Positions 1 to 13,391 of a DNA stretch of 64,000 nucleotides are shown here, piece after piece (position 1 is the first letter of the stretch; every line of letters starts with the position of its first letter). Under the pieces are notes generated by a model. That model made no database searches, had not been told where the DNA came from, and worked only from the letters and a program-made list of their open reading frames with translations. Source of the stretch: Pegea sp. RAD2-039. Its lineage: Eukaryota; Chordata; Thaliacea; Salpida; Salpidae. The DNA lies in NCBI GenBank assembly GCA_034620365.1, contig JAQGEQ010000071.1:2790001-2854000 (forward strand). Reading direction: 5' to 3'. The translations under genes and the position numbers were made by a program.

Positions 1-39
1 AACGCATCGTTGAAAAAATATAAAATTATCAGCACTCAC

Positions 40-1082
40 CCCAGCAAGTGTTTTTACATTATGAAGGGCATTTTGGGCATCTAAAGCAGCTTTGCGGGTG
101 TAAAAAGTAACGAAACAGCAGCCTGTGATGAAAGAAGTTTGTGTTAGATCTTGTTCATAGTTCAAATATAAGTTAAAGTAAATATTTGTAATTAAGTCAA
201 TAGTGTTCTAGTTAAGATACAACTTTTCTGCAATTTGAAATAAAAATTTAAATATAAACATCCAAAGACAGTAAATACATGGAAAATTTGCGTTATATGT
301 GAAAATTTTAAAGTTAAATAATTCTATTAATATTTCTAATCAGAAATTTATAGAATTTTTTAAAAGTATTAAAAAAGTTTAAAAAATTCTTATCAAGTTA
401 TAAGAATTAAACTAGTAGCATGACTCAAAGGTGTCTGAGGAAACAAAAGCTTGCTTCAATAACAAAATGTATCAAACAATGTTGAAGAATAAAAACAAGT
501 AAAATAGATAGCGTAGAAATGACGTAGTAAGAAAATCCATATTAAGCACAACATACAGAACCCAGTAAATATTTTATATTATAAAGTCAGGCACAAAACT
601 TTCAACCTTAAATTTAATATTACAATTCAATATACAAAGTTGCATAACTCCTGAGCAAGTTTCAACAGCAGTTTCAGCAATTTTATACAAACTATCAACA
701 GTCAGTGACCAGTCTTTACAACTTATTTGAAATTTTGGTAATTTATAAAACATTCTATTTTAATTTTATAGACAAAAGCTTATTTGATTTATTAAGCAGA
801 AAAAATAATTCTTGTATCTTTAAAGAGCAGAAATTTAATTCAAAAACCTTTGCTGAGAGAGCTTCCTTTTTCTCTCAAAATATTTAATGAGTATATAGGT
901 CCAAAGTTATCTAAGAGATCATGAATCTCTGTTTCTGTCCAAGTTTTGGGAATCTGTCCAAGGAACATCTTGATTGCATCAGCATCAGGTTGGTCTGGCC
1001 TATTGACCAATGCAGTGTCTGAAATTTTATTCAAAAGATTGATAAGATTATCAATGGCACTATTTGTTAACATCAAGTTCAA
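40..1082 (-). CDS. CELF-family RNA-binding protein, two internal exons (partial gene)
   Basis: Minus strand; exons 848-1082 and 40-122 join in frame (AAAG|GC). The joined protein contains the first RRM of CELF/Bruno-like splicing and translation regulators: [19 protein letters not shown] holds RNP2, and [20 protein letters not shown] after the splice holds RNP1. This wording is typical of CELF1/CELF2 RRM1. The second exon ends at a GTGAGT donor just inside the left edge (complement of 34-39), so RRM2, the linker and RRM3 lie outside the window. The larger exon opens after a TTTTAG acceptor; translation may begin at the ATG at 1073-1071 or in an unseen upstream exon. CELF proteins bind GU-rich RNA and control alternative splicing, decay and translation. 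Family assignment is firm; the paralogue cannot be set from RRM1 alone. Confidence 0.87.
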
Positions 1083-4000
1083 CTAAAAGATTTAAAAATT
1101 GCATATTTTGAAGTATCTAGTTAGAGGTTGTCATAAGCACATCTAAATATTCCTTATAAACTAGTGATCTTACATTTTTGAAGTAAAAATATCACAACAT
1201 TTCATAAAAAATACTTTTACATACCTTTAAGACTTACACTCATATCTTGACAGTTAGAAAGAAATCCACAAAACAACAATTACAATAATCAAAATCAAGA
1301 TATTAACTAACTATAAGTTACAATCTTTCATTTGCCGTTTTAAACTGCTGCAACTGAAGCTATAAGTTTATATTTAACATTTATTTTAAAATAGGAAACT
1401 AAAATTAAAACCCAGATACCACACTATAACCTTATTTCTTAAAATTAATTGTTATATAAATTTGAGTACAATATTTTGTATTTGCGCTTTTTAAAAGATA
1501 ACTATTTTACTTCTAACAAATCTAGAAGTATAAAAGAATTCTCGTTCAACAGCTACAAGCCAAAATAAATCTTTTATAGACAAACACTATAAGTATTCTA
1601 ATAGATCTTTAAAGATGTACTTTTTAAATGAATAATTTCTAGGATTTTTGAAACAGCTGAAAAAATGTAAACTGCATTTCAAATACAAAAATGGTAGCTG
1701 AAGATTCTGTTGTATACGCTAAGCAGGTTATACCATTTTAAATTATATTAAAATAACTATTTGAACAAAGTTCACTCGAAACATTACAAATAATGGGGTT
1801 TAAATGAATATTTGAGGAAAAGTAAAATAAAATTTTTCCTGTTAGCACTTGTGCCTAAACAATAAATGAGATCAAACTAAGCAGCCACAATAAAGAAGAA
1901 AAAATAGTATTAAGCAGAGAAAAATGTACTTCAATATTAAAAATAATTTTAAATAATTAATTTATAGCATCAGGCTAAATTTTTTAAATCGTAATAGTGA
2001 TAAATATAAGAAGATAAAATAGTAAAGATATCTCAAGATTTTTTATTGAGTATAAAATCAATTTGTTCTTAAATAAGATATTCATATATCATAAAAAATA
2101 AATTTAATAATATGTTTATTACTATTAACTTAGTGATAAAAATCAATTAGAATTTTTCTGAAATAACAACATTTAATAATATCATTTTCATAACTATTTA
2201 AACTATTACTTTTATTGATTATTTAAGAGAGTATCTTATCATTAGCCAGTAATATGTTAAAGATCAAATAAATTGGTTATAATAATTAATAATTAGAAGA
2301 ATTAATAAATATACTATAAATTTTCATATTTTAAGCTTTTTTTTAACTTAATGAACAATCTTTATATGTTTAATACAAAAAATTAGATGGAAGTATTTAA
2401 TTTAAAAATATCATCAACATTTTGATAAGCTTTTACTAAGTAGTGGTTAGCATAAAATAACTAGTAAACATTTTACCTTGAAAGTTTGATAACAAATAAT
2501 CATATTTAATTACTTTAAGTTTAGAGTGTAAAGTATTAATTTCTAATAAAGGTTGAGCAAATATCATTCTTAAATATGTTGAGGTCTTAGTAATTGTTTT
2601 AATGCTTGGTTACTAAATGTAAACTTTATCAGTTATACTACAATTACAATAACATAATTACAAATGCATTATACAATTTAAATGATCAAACAAACATTAA
2701 CAGATATAGAAATAATATAATCAGCAACTAATATTTTAATGCTGTATTAGTTATTTTCTAACAATTTTAAGATTATACAATTAGTTTCTGAAATGACAAA
2801 TGTTTGTATTTTATTTAATAGTAAGATACCAAAATAATAACAACATATACTATTATAAATAAATAAAAGTTTAATTATAATTTGTACTTATATACTATAT
2901 TTCAATACCTAACAAGTACAGAAAACAATATTATTATAATAGAAAACAATAAATTATTATTTGTACATAGATTAAATTCGATTGAACTCTTGTAAGATTT
3001 AATGCTTTTTAGAAACATGTAAACAAGCAAACAAAAACTTTTTAATAATAACATCAGAAACAAAAGTTTACAAAAAATTGAAAACTTCAAACCTATTAAT
3101 AAAGCTTTCTATAAAATTATTTAAATTGATATATACATAAACCTTTCAATTTCTAAGAAATTTAAAACTTTGATAAATTAGACAATATTTGCAGTGGCAT
3201 TGAAATTACCTGGGTTGCATAAAACTGTCACAATATACAAAATAACTAGTACACGTTTTGAACTAAATCGAAACTAACATAAAATAGGGTTACTCTGAAT
3301 GATTTCAGCCTATAATTATATTTTATGTAAATAGCTTACTTTTTTCTCAAAAACTGTTTGCAAAGTAAGCTTTGTATTTAAAAGCGATCAAAACAATAAA
3401 TCAAAAATTATATCTTTCTTATAAAAAACGGTTTCTACAAGTTAGAAAATTCATAAATTGATATAGATTAATTGCTAAGATCACAGATATTGATTAGCAG
3501 CCAAAAAAGAAACCTAGACATACTGACACCAGTTTCTTACCAAAACATCTGTGCATCAATACAAAAATGCATATTAGCTACTTAAATCTGGCTACGTCAT
3601 AAAGGAAAATAAAATCATTTGCTTAAGAGACAACTACATTGTTTGAAAATTAATTTCAATTTGAAATAATATTTTGAGAGAGCTAGAAATGTTTAACTTT
3701 TAGTAAGTTTATCTCTAATCCATGAAATATTTGCAATTGCGGTAATACCCTGCATTTATTTTTTACCCGATGAAAAAAATTCTAAGAAATATTGCTGTCG
3801 ATAAATAGTTTTTTGGGTTATCGAAAAAATAAAATCATTAAAATCAAATGAACTATTTAAGGCAGGCTGAATTTAATTTTAAAATTATTGATATCAAATT
3901 GGATGAAATAACCTAAACTTATAATAAAAATATTGACTTACACAAGCTTTTTATTTTTAGAAGTCTCATGTTGGACTTGATTAAATTTATAGTTTGGTAG

Positions 4001-6135
4001 TTCTAACGTCAGATATATATATCTGTATATATTGATCTACTTCTAAACTAATTTGATTAATCTCTGAATTTATTAAATTAACTTTCTACAAAGGACTTAG
4101 TGTTGATGAATTAGCTTCAGCTGTTTTAGAGTGACTCTTAAAATAATTTGTTTAATCATAGGTTTCGTCGTAAATAAAAACAAACCAGTGACCGAATGCT
4201 GTAAATGTTTACTTCAACAACACTTAAATAAACATACCTTGCGTTTATGAAAATCAGTACAACAATTGTTATAGTTTCTTACGGTAATTTATATAATAAA
4301 GTTTGTCATGAGATAATTTTAAAGTTGAAAAAAAAGTTAGAAACAGGTGAAATTTTTAACAACTAAATAAGCATTTTGAAATTATTTAATGTGTATATCT
4401 GTCCGTCAGTCGGATAATATTTAATTTTGAAATATCAGCGACGCTGATCCAAATCCGCGTAAACCAAAAAGCTTGATAGATATAACATCTCAAAATGTAA
4501 GAATTTTATATTATCAAAACTAAGTAAAAAAAGACTTGTTCTACATCTTGGTAGAACCTTGTATGAGTTTTTAAAAAAGAATATGAATACGTAAAACAAA
4601 TTACTTGGATATTTTTTTAATTAATTGTTGATTTTTTGTTATTCAATGTAAAAGTTATTTTTGTACAGGTGAGTTTTACAAGCATTAGAATCAGAACGCT
4701 CTAGTCTTATTTACTTAGTAAAATGTTCTCCTATAATAATCTAAATATATCTAAAATATCACATTCAAAATGATAACATTATTGATTAAATGTAATAAAT
4801 AAATTATCAAGGAAAAAGATTTTTAGACATATATTTTTATAAGATCTTCTCATCTGATGAAAACACTAAAAATTAGAATTGTCACATAGCTGGTTCAAAC
4901 TCTATGTAAAGCACATAAACTTTAAAAAGCCTAGTTTGATTACTTTAGCCTTTTGACTTGTAGAACTTCTCCGCCATATACTCGGCTGAAAAAACTTGTA
5001 ATAGATGCAAATCTTACATGTAGTGGTCGAAAAAGTTTAGATATGAAACAGTAGCTATATGAAGTTGAATGTCGACTTTGACTGTTGTGTGTGCGTTTCT
5101 AAAGAAACTAATCACAATATAATAAAATCCTTGCTGTAGTATTCATATACATTTGTGAAAATGCTCTGCTTTTCAAATATAAATGTAGAAGAAACTGTTC
5201 TTATGTTAATTTAGATTGAAATAATTTTTTTGTTAGGTGTTTAAACTTTTTATTTATCTATCTTTTTAGAAATAATATAATTTTCCGTTTAGAATTTCTT
5301 CCAGTAACTTAAATACGAATCATCTACTAAATGTAGCTGTTACTTATAAACAATAGCATGAACTACATAAGGTTGACTTTAAACTCAAAAGTTTGCTTCT
5401 TTAGCCTATATAACGTTAAATACATTTCACTGTTAATTGATTTTGCATTAAAGGTAAAATTGAAAGGAATGACATTTGCGTTTAAGTAGACATCAGAAGA
5501 TGCATCATTTCAGATTAGCTTTCAATTTCATAAACCTGTTGTGTACTTATAAGAAGGGATTTTTATACTCAACTATAAAGTTTGTTAAAATTTTATAAAA
5601 AATGAATTTCGTTAGTTGATTAAATTTTATAAAAAATGAAAACAGATAAAGAAGTCTTCTATCTCTAATGGAATGCTTTTTTATACTAAGTTAATTTGTT
5701 ACAAGCCGTTAATGACTTAATCATAAAGTTATATTTAAAAACATAAATTAAAATTTAGATAAGCCTTTCTTTAAGAAAAGTTTTTATACCATCACATACA
5801 ATCAAAAAGAAAATTGAAACATAAATAATCAAAATTTATTTAATCAAAACGATTATTTAACAATTCTGTTATCATTTCTTAAAGTAAATGAAATCGAAGA
5901 AGAGTTTATTTAAATGGCACTGTTGCTATAAAAATTGAAAAAAAGTCTTCAAAATAATTGAAGTGATATTGCACAAATTACATAAAGATTAATTTACAGA
6001 ACATTAAAATAAATTACCCAGTACGATATTTAATTAGAAAACTAATCGTTATTACAGCTAAATAGAGAAGAAACCCAAAGATTTAATGATGGTGTAAAAG
6101 ATTGATTTAAAAAGTGTACACCTTCAAAAACTGTT
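1083..6135. other. AT-rich non-coding stretch between CELF and INPP4
   Basis: About 5 kb with no reading frame I can support. It may contain the 5' introns and promoter of the CELF gene and the 3' flank of INPP4. Visible structure is limited to a 15-nt inverted repeat at 4434-4448 and a 17-nt near-tandem repeat (attttataaaaaatgaa) at about 5589 and 5624. No RNA gene was recognised. Confidence 0.5.
4434..4448. repeat. 15-nt perfect inverted repeat (atcagcgacgctgat)
   Basis: Seven-base arms around a single A, in otherwise AT-rich intergenic DNA. No function can be assigned. Confidence 0.7.
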
Positions 6136-9100
6136 TTATGTTTCAACTTTTCCATATGTACCATCAGGAGGGCGATATAATTTAGGAAAAGTCATCAATT
6201 GAACTGATGCAAAAGCATACTTGCGCTGACCAACATTCTTCAAAGTGTTTTCCAATCGAGTTCCATTACTAAATTTGACAACATTTGATGAACATCAATT
6301 CGAAATCTGACAAACAGAAGACACCAACCTGCGCAGAGCAGAAAGAAGTGAAAAGAAGTTCTTCTCATCCAATCCATGATTCTGTAGAAGAAGAGTACAC
6401 TCCTCCAGAGTGATGGACATAGCTGTCCTATCCTTTGCACTTTTACAGCTCGTTACACGAATACCATTTAATCGACGACAGATCTGAAATTGATCATGAA
6501 GACACACATCCGACCAAGAGTTGAGATACCTCTGCAGAACGTTGTAGGACTTCCACGGGTTTACTCTTCTTATTTTGCAACAAACTTCGAATCTTATCAA
6601 CAACTTCTTCGATGCTTTTACCAAAGTCACGAAGATCAGAAAGAGGATTTTGGGAAGATCCAACAAAAGAGGACTTCATACGAGGAATAAATCCAGTTGC
6701 AACAAATGTGTTCTGAGGATCTTCATCAAAAGATCTTGGTGGCACAACTTTTATAGTTTCTGGAGAGTTCTTTAAAACCTGTAGAAAAATATGATTTGAA
6801 AATTGTGGTAAAAACTTGCAACAATTGAATAAGTTGTGATGAAAAATCGAACTTGTTGATGATAAGTAACCAGACGTTGAAGACTCTGACGATTTATATA
6901 TTCTTGTAACGAAGTATCTCCAAACTTTTCAGCTAAAGTTTGTTCTTGATTGATTCCAACATTAAAAAATGTTGGATAAATCTGAGAGGTAAAATCAAAG
7001 AAATATATTCACTACATCAGTTGTGATGAAACAATCCTACCTCTAAAAGTCCTCCGTTTTGAAGTCTTTTTGGCATCAACTTCATATCTTCTTTTTTCAA
7101 ATAAATTCTGAGGAAAATAAACTTTCAAACCCAATAATAACAAGACAGTTTATAAATTATCAATATTTATTTATCAGATAAATATTTAAATAATAAAAAA
7201 AACAAGAAACTAAAACTAAGTTTCAACAAAGTAGCATATAGGATCAAAACTAACTTCAAAATTGGTTTGAAGACTGTTCCTGTCAACTGTATGGGAAAAC
7301 CATCGATACTTGGAATTTTCTGGACGTCACCAAATTGAACAGACAAGTTACACAAATCCATCACTCCAATTATATAGTCCTAATTTCAATATGAGTTTGT
7401 GATGGAGTCTAAAAACTATTTAAGATATAAAGATTCTAAAAACCTGAATCATTCCTAATTCGTTTCCATAAGTACTAAGCAAAGATTCGACTTGTAATAA
7501 AATTCCACATTTCTCATATTGGTTTAGTACATCAGTGGATTGTTCAGCTAATGCAGTGAAAATTGTTGTAGCAACACCACAAGCACACATCGACAACTAC
7601 CAACAAAATTATGATAAAAAATTTGGTTAGGAAATAATTGAGTAAATACCGTTTGCGAGTAAACCATGTTTCGTCTATAATATAAGTCGGAATATAATTC
7701 AATGAAATTTGGTTGGATTATTTGATGATGAGATAATGCTCTTGCTACTTGCTTATATAAGGTATCCACATGGTTTTCAAGCTGTGAAATGCTATTGTTG
7801 AGAAGGTTGTGTGGGTTTATTTGGTCTTCTGTGGGTGTAGAACTGTTTTCAGCTAAATTTGAATAAAAATAAAATATTTTCTGATTTTGAAGAAATATTT
7901 TGCTACTACCTTTAACTTTGTTATCAAATTCAATCGATTTTACTAAATCAGCGAGAGATGTTCGAATTCCCAACTTGTATTCCTCCTAAACATTTCAGTA
8001 AAATTCAAGAAGTATTTCTTAAATCATTAGCACACAATATTTACCAGCTGATTATCTGCTGTCACTTCTTTTGATTGGTTTAAAATTTGAACAGATTGAT
8101 TGAATAAATTAGCAAAAAGAGCTTGATTTGCTTTTTTTAAATCTTTATTGTCACAAAGAGAAATAAACTGAGCAACCTAAAAAAACAAGTATTTATATTT
8201 TGAAGTAGTTAAAAATCAGTTGTACTTTTTCACTAATTTGTCCAACTGTATCAAATGCCTCATCTTCATCTCTTTCGATGTTAGCTACTAACTTTTTCAG
8301 TAATCGAAGTAAACTAATAAGTCCTTCGTAACAAACCGTGACTTGATCTTCTAATTCTATGACAGCATCGCCGGCTGATTGGCCAATATCAAAAATATGC
8401 TGAAGTTCATAATTCGGTACTCGGCTGAAACATCAATTGAAATATTTAGAATGATTTTAGAAAGATTTTTGTAAACCTTTTATTAGTGTGATAAGCAGAA
8501 CTTGTTTGTAGCAGATGAAGAAGACCTCCTTGTTTAAAACCCATGGAATGAGCAGCTGCAGCTCCTACTGTGACAAAATTATATTGGAAACTTTCACATT
8601 TGCTTGTAGTTTGAGTGGACGAATTCCTGAAGAATGAACAAATGTTGAATGATTAGGAAGACATCAACAATCTTACTTTGATTCATCAGTTAGTTTGGTT
8701 TCTGATGCAGACAAATGTTCAACACTTAAACGTTGAATGTGTAAATTGATTGGAAGATAAGATAAATCTGCAGAAGCTTTCTCACAGCTTTTTTTAATAC
8801 ATGGATCTGAAAAAAAAATGTTTTTAGAAAACTTGGTTCAAATCTAAAATAAAAATCCGTTTCTTATTAACATAAAAATTGACTCTATAGACTTTTTAGC
8901 AAACTCAAATTGAGTCTATAGCTAAAAAAGAGTTAAGAAAAAGAGTTATTGTAGAAGAATCAACTTTCAGTAAGAAACATAATATGATTTGAAAGTTTAA
9001 TAAATAAAGTTATTTATTTGAATATTTATTTGATACTTCATCAATTTTTTTCAACATTTTTTTCGATACTAGTTACCTTGACAAATATTTTTATTTAAAC

Positions 9101-12100
9101 TATTTTATTAAAATCAAAAAAATGTTTAAAAGGAAAAAATATTTTTGTAAATTCAACAACATCATAAAAGTTTAAGCAAATAACTAAACATGTAAAAAGC
9201 TTTAAAATAAATTTCAAAAATATGTTCAGCAAGATAATATTTGTTTGTTACAGCAGGAACAAACAGAAGCAGGCGATAAGAGGTGATGAAGTGCTCTTAC
9301 TTCTAGAGTGCTTCATCATTGCCTTCATACAATCACTATATCGGTCGAGTAAAGTTTCACATTGTTTCAACTTCGAGAGTCGGTTTGATTCTAAAGGTGG
9401 TTTAAGTTTTCCAATCGCTTTAAGTCGGTTCATCTTTCGTGAAACATCACATACACACAATTGCCTGTCGATAGAGAATAATAAATTCAATTAGCAGAAT
9501 TAATTCACGGTTTCGAAATCACAGATATTGATTTTCAAAAGATTAATCATCCAACAGTCTAAGAAGTGATTCATCTTCAATATATTAAGATAAAAACAAA
9601 GCAATTACCTCAAGTCTAATTAAGATTAACAAACTTACAAATAGCTTAAAGGAATCGAAAATGAAATGGAGGTTTCGAACATGGATTCACAGATTCGTAA
9701 ATCATTACAAGAATTCTTACGGACTCGAAAAGCTTGAATTATTGGGTTGGTGAGTGCTGAAAAAGTCGGATAAATACATCAGCTAGTTAATAAACACAAG
9801 TTAAAAGTTCAAATACATGATACTTAGATAAAAGAATTGCAGGAAACTGAAACGTAAAAGGAAATAGTCGAAAATGTGAGTAAAAAATACCAGCTGATAT
9901 TTAATGGACTTACTAGTGAGTAAGTCTGGACTTTGTCTCGATGAAGTGGACATTTGAGGTTCAGGACTTAAATTTTCAGGAACATCAATAAGAAGAGTTT
10001 CTTTCTGAAATAAGAAGTTCACTTAGAACAAGAAGAGAAAAAGAAATAAATGGAAAAATCGATTTTATAAAAAGATGATTGAAAATGAGAAAAATAGATT
10101 GAATAAAAATAATTTTCCAACAATTCTGATGTTGTTATGCTCTTTAAAATAATCGAATTAATCAGAAGAGGCTGGTAAAGTTTATTTATTTGAAAAGTTT
10201 AATTTATTTTTCTAAAAAAAAACAATTGAATTTACTTACTTTCACAGAATTACTTTTTTGAAAAGAATTTTTCATTTTTCGTAAAAAGTTCATTAAAAAC
10301 TTTGATTGAACAACTCAAGCTATCATTTACAAGCAGAAAAAAATACTTGAAACATAAAATTGAAACAAAATCAAATTACTAAGAATTTATTGCTTCCTTT
10401 AATTAATATTTAATGTTTATATAACCACCATAAAAACTCTATCAGTGTTTCCTCTGTCGCAACTGGTATTTATGGATAACTTTCTTAAACTCTCAAATTA
10501 AAACCTCTCAAAGTGAACTAATTATCATAAAAACAAAAACTTTATTATCAACTTTTGTTTTGACTTTCATGAAAATCTATAAATGAAATGTCACAGACGA
10601 AGCAACAAACAAAAAAGTTTGAGAAATAAAACTTTAAGATCACCAGATAAAGGATGAAACATTTTAATAGTAAAACTGAATTAAAAATTTCAATTAAAAT
10701 AAACTTGAAGGTCTGAACAGAACTGACTAGTTTTAGAATTTGAAAAATTTTTAATTCAATAAATAAAAAGTTTTATATTCAAAACAAAAAATATTAACTT
10801 AGCTTGAAGCTGAGATTTATTAGAAGTTAGTTTTAGCTACTAACTAATTAATCAGAATAGAAAGTTTTTTCTATTTACCCTGCAATTCAGTTTTCTTATT
10901 CTTATGATTCATTTTAATGACTTTATAGATGAAACTTATTTTAAGTGAATTGATAACAACTGTAACATGTGCAATTTGCTTGTTGTAAATTCGATAATCT
11001 TCAAGAATCAAATATCTCAAACAAACACAAAATAAGACATCAGATAATAAAAAACTGAAACGATTTACTAAGATAAGCAAAGAATATGACTTTCGGAAAT
11101 TCGTTTGTATTTACCAAATCTAATAATGATATGAATCATAATCTAGTAAATACTAACCTTAATTTCATCTAAGAGTTGATGAGAAGCTTTTACAACTGTA
11201 GCTTCAATATGTCCAATCAACATTTCATTTAAACTGAAAATTCAAAGAAATTTGCTTTCAGAAAAATATTTTTTCGAAATTTATTTTAGGATTTATCGTT
11301 CTATATATAAGTTTGAAAATTTCACTCAAAAAAAAAATCTTTATTTAGAATTTGACTAAATTGAAAAGTTTGTGAAAACTGACGTTAGTTCGATGTTAGT
11401 TGGGACAGGTGAACGGGAGATTAGATGAGATATAGTACAGCTTCCGGACCCTAATCTTTCAGCCTGTTTATCATAAGCTAATCATGTTAATATAATTCTA
11501 TAAATTTGCATATCATAAAAATAATCTAATAATTTAATAATAAAGTTTATTTTCTTCGATAATAACTTAGATATTTTCACCTGATCTGCTCTGCGCATTC
11601 GTTTGAAAGTAAATTGCAGTAAACTTTTTGGTTTTATATTATTTTGTGGATAAAAAGAAAATGCGGTGAAAAAATTGCAATTTTTCCGACTTTGAACAGT
11701 TTCTGTATGAGAGAAAGGGAGCCACACACCATCATCTCCATTTGGAGAAAGTTCAACTGAAATTTAAAATCTCAGATCAATTATTAAAGTTATTGATCGG
11801 TTAGAGTGTAATTAGAAACGAATAAAAGCAAACAGTAATAAAAATAATGATCAAATACTTCAAAAAAGAAGTTTAAAATCGACTAAAATAAATTCAAAGT
11901 TTTAATTGATTATAAAACTGTCCCACCAGTAACATATACATTAGGCTCAGCAAAGCCGCCGTGTAAATTAAGTCTAGATAACTTGAGACTTATCTCTAGA
12001 ACAGGTTCAAGTTTATCCTAAAAAAACAAAATAACTTGCAGAGTGAAAATGTATTTAATCTTTAAAAAATTTCAAGTTTTATTGTTGGTAATATTCTTAA

Positions 12101-13391
12101 TATTTTTATAAAGTTTAACTAACTATCATTTACACAAAAATTGTTAACTAAGTTACAAGTTAATTTCTGAAAAAACACACAAAGTCACACTAGCAGCTAA
12201 TTTATTAATTCAGATACAAAAGAAACAAGTTTAAAAAGATATTTACCATTAGAAGAAAACCCTAAATGCAAAACTTTGAAACTGTTCGAATAAAAACAAA
12301 AGTCAGGCTGTTGACCTAAAAAAATCATATTTTTATCAACTATATTCCAACAAACATTATTCAATTAAATATATACTTTATGAGTTAAAATTGATGAGAA
12401 AATTATCTTACTCTTGAAGACGTTGAAATTTGTTCAACAGATCTTGGTACTGATTTCTTAGTAATTTATAACTGGTTTTTTCTAAACATGAAATCCAATT
12501 ATTAGCATCTTCAACAGAAGCAGCAATAAAAATGACTTTTTCTTCAGAGTCAAAGTCTGCCAAGAAAAAAATATATTGAACTAACTTATAAAAACGAAAA
12601 ATAAAAACCAGTAGATAAATGTTTCAAGAAATAATTTTTAAAAAGCCTTTTGCTGTTGTAGGTTTTGTTTATTTTTTACCAAAGTACACTAAAATAAATA
12701 TTTATATCATCATAAGCCTTATTATATAAATTACTTACTAAGAGAAAAGCTAGTAGGTCCTTCTCTAATAACAGAATGATCTTCTAGTATATAAAGTCCA
12801 CAAGTTTCTGAGTCCTAAATGTTATAAACAATTTAAATTATTTATATATTGAGTTTTTTTTAAGTTTAAAATACATCAATTTCTAATCTCCTTATTTGCC
12901 ATTTAATCTATTCAAAAGATAAAACCAATAAACTAAGTCTTAATCAATAATTTAATTAGAACTCATATATAAAATAATTAAAAGTATGATTTAATAAATT
13001 AAAATAAATTAATAATTAAGAGTAAACATTCATAATGAATAAAACAGTTCTAAATCAAAATACTATATCAACTATAAAAATTCATTAATTAAATGAGTAA
13101 ATGAGATAACTATACTTTAGAATCTGTCTTCATATAAAAAAGAATATTTTTAATCAATCGACACCACCTCTGGTTGAGCACTGCAAATTATGAATTATTT
13201 TATTGAAGAAATATTCAAAATATTTCAAATATAATCAAACATCTATCTTAAGTCAACTTTGTCAACTATCATGAATTACCTTCACTTTTTTTCCAAAAAT
13301 TTCCTTCTTTTTCTTTGACAGCTAAAACACCTTCAAAAGTAGAATCAGATGAAGAAGATAAAATTTTTAGTTCTGTAGAATTCAATCTCAT
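6136..13391 (-). CDS. INPP4: Type I inositol polyphosphate 4-phosphatase (INPP4A/B homologue) with N-terminal PH domain
   Basis: Removes the 4-phosphate of PI(3,4)P2 and so limits PI3K signalling at membranes. Exons read by me (minus): 13280-13391, 13116-13180, 12739-12814, 12412-12556, about 12247-12315, 11927-12017, 11581-11756, 11384-11463, 11158-11233, 9914-10004, 9639-9756, 9301-9464, 8677-8806, 8477-8626, 8226-8424, 8045-8176, 7910-7985, 7650-7852, 7444-7596, 7255-7379, 7041-7107, 6853-6981, 6530-6778, 6329-6483, 6136-6268. From 11927-12017 onward every junction keeps frame (898 aa). The start MRLNSTELK opens a PH domain ([17 protein letters not shown] ... [17 protein letters not shown]), then a C2 domain, then INPP4-specific blocks ([46 protein letters not shown]). 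The catalytic CX5R loop is CKSAKDRT, and the end is [13 protein letters not shown], close to human INPP4A. The exon near 12247 does not join in frame on either side by my reading, so that junction is uncertain. Confidence 0.93.

Noticed and set aside
2902-3090. Hydrophobic 62-codon frame
   Set aside because: Low-complexity AT-rich translation (Leu/Phe/Ile) without homology or context.
6240-6440. Alternative minus-strand frame over the INPP4 catalytic exons
   Set aside because: The other frame carries the CKSAKDRT motif and splices in frame to the family C-terminus.
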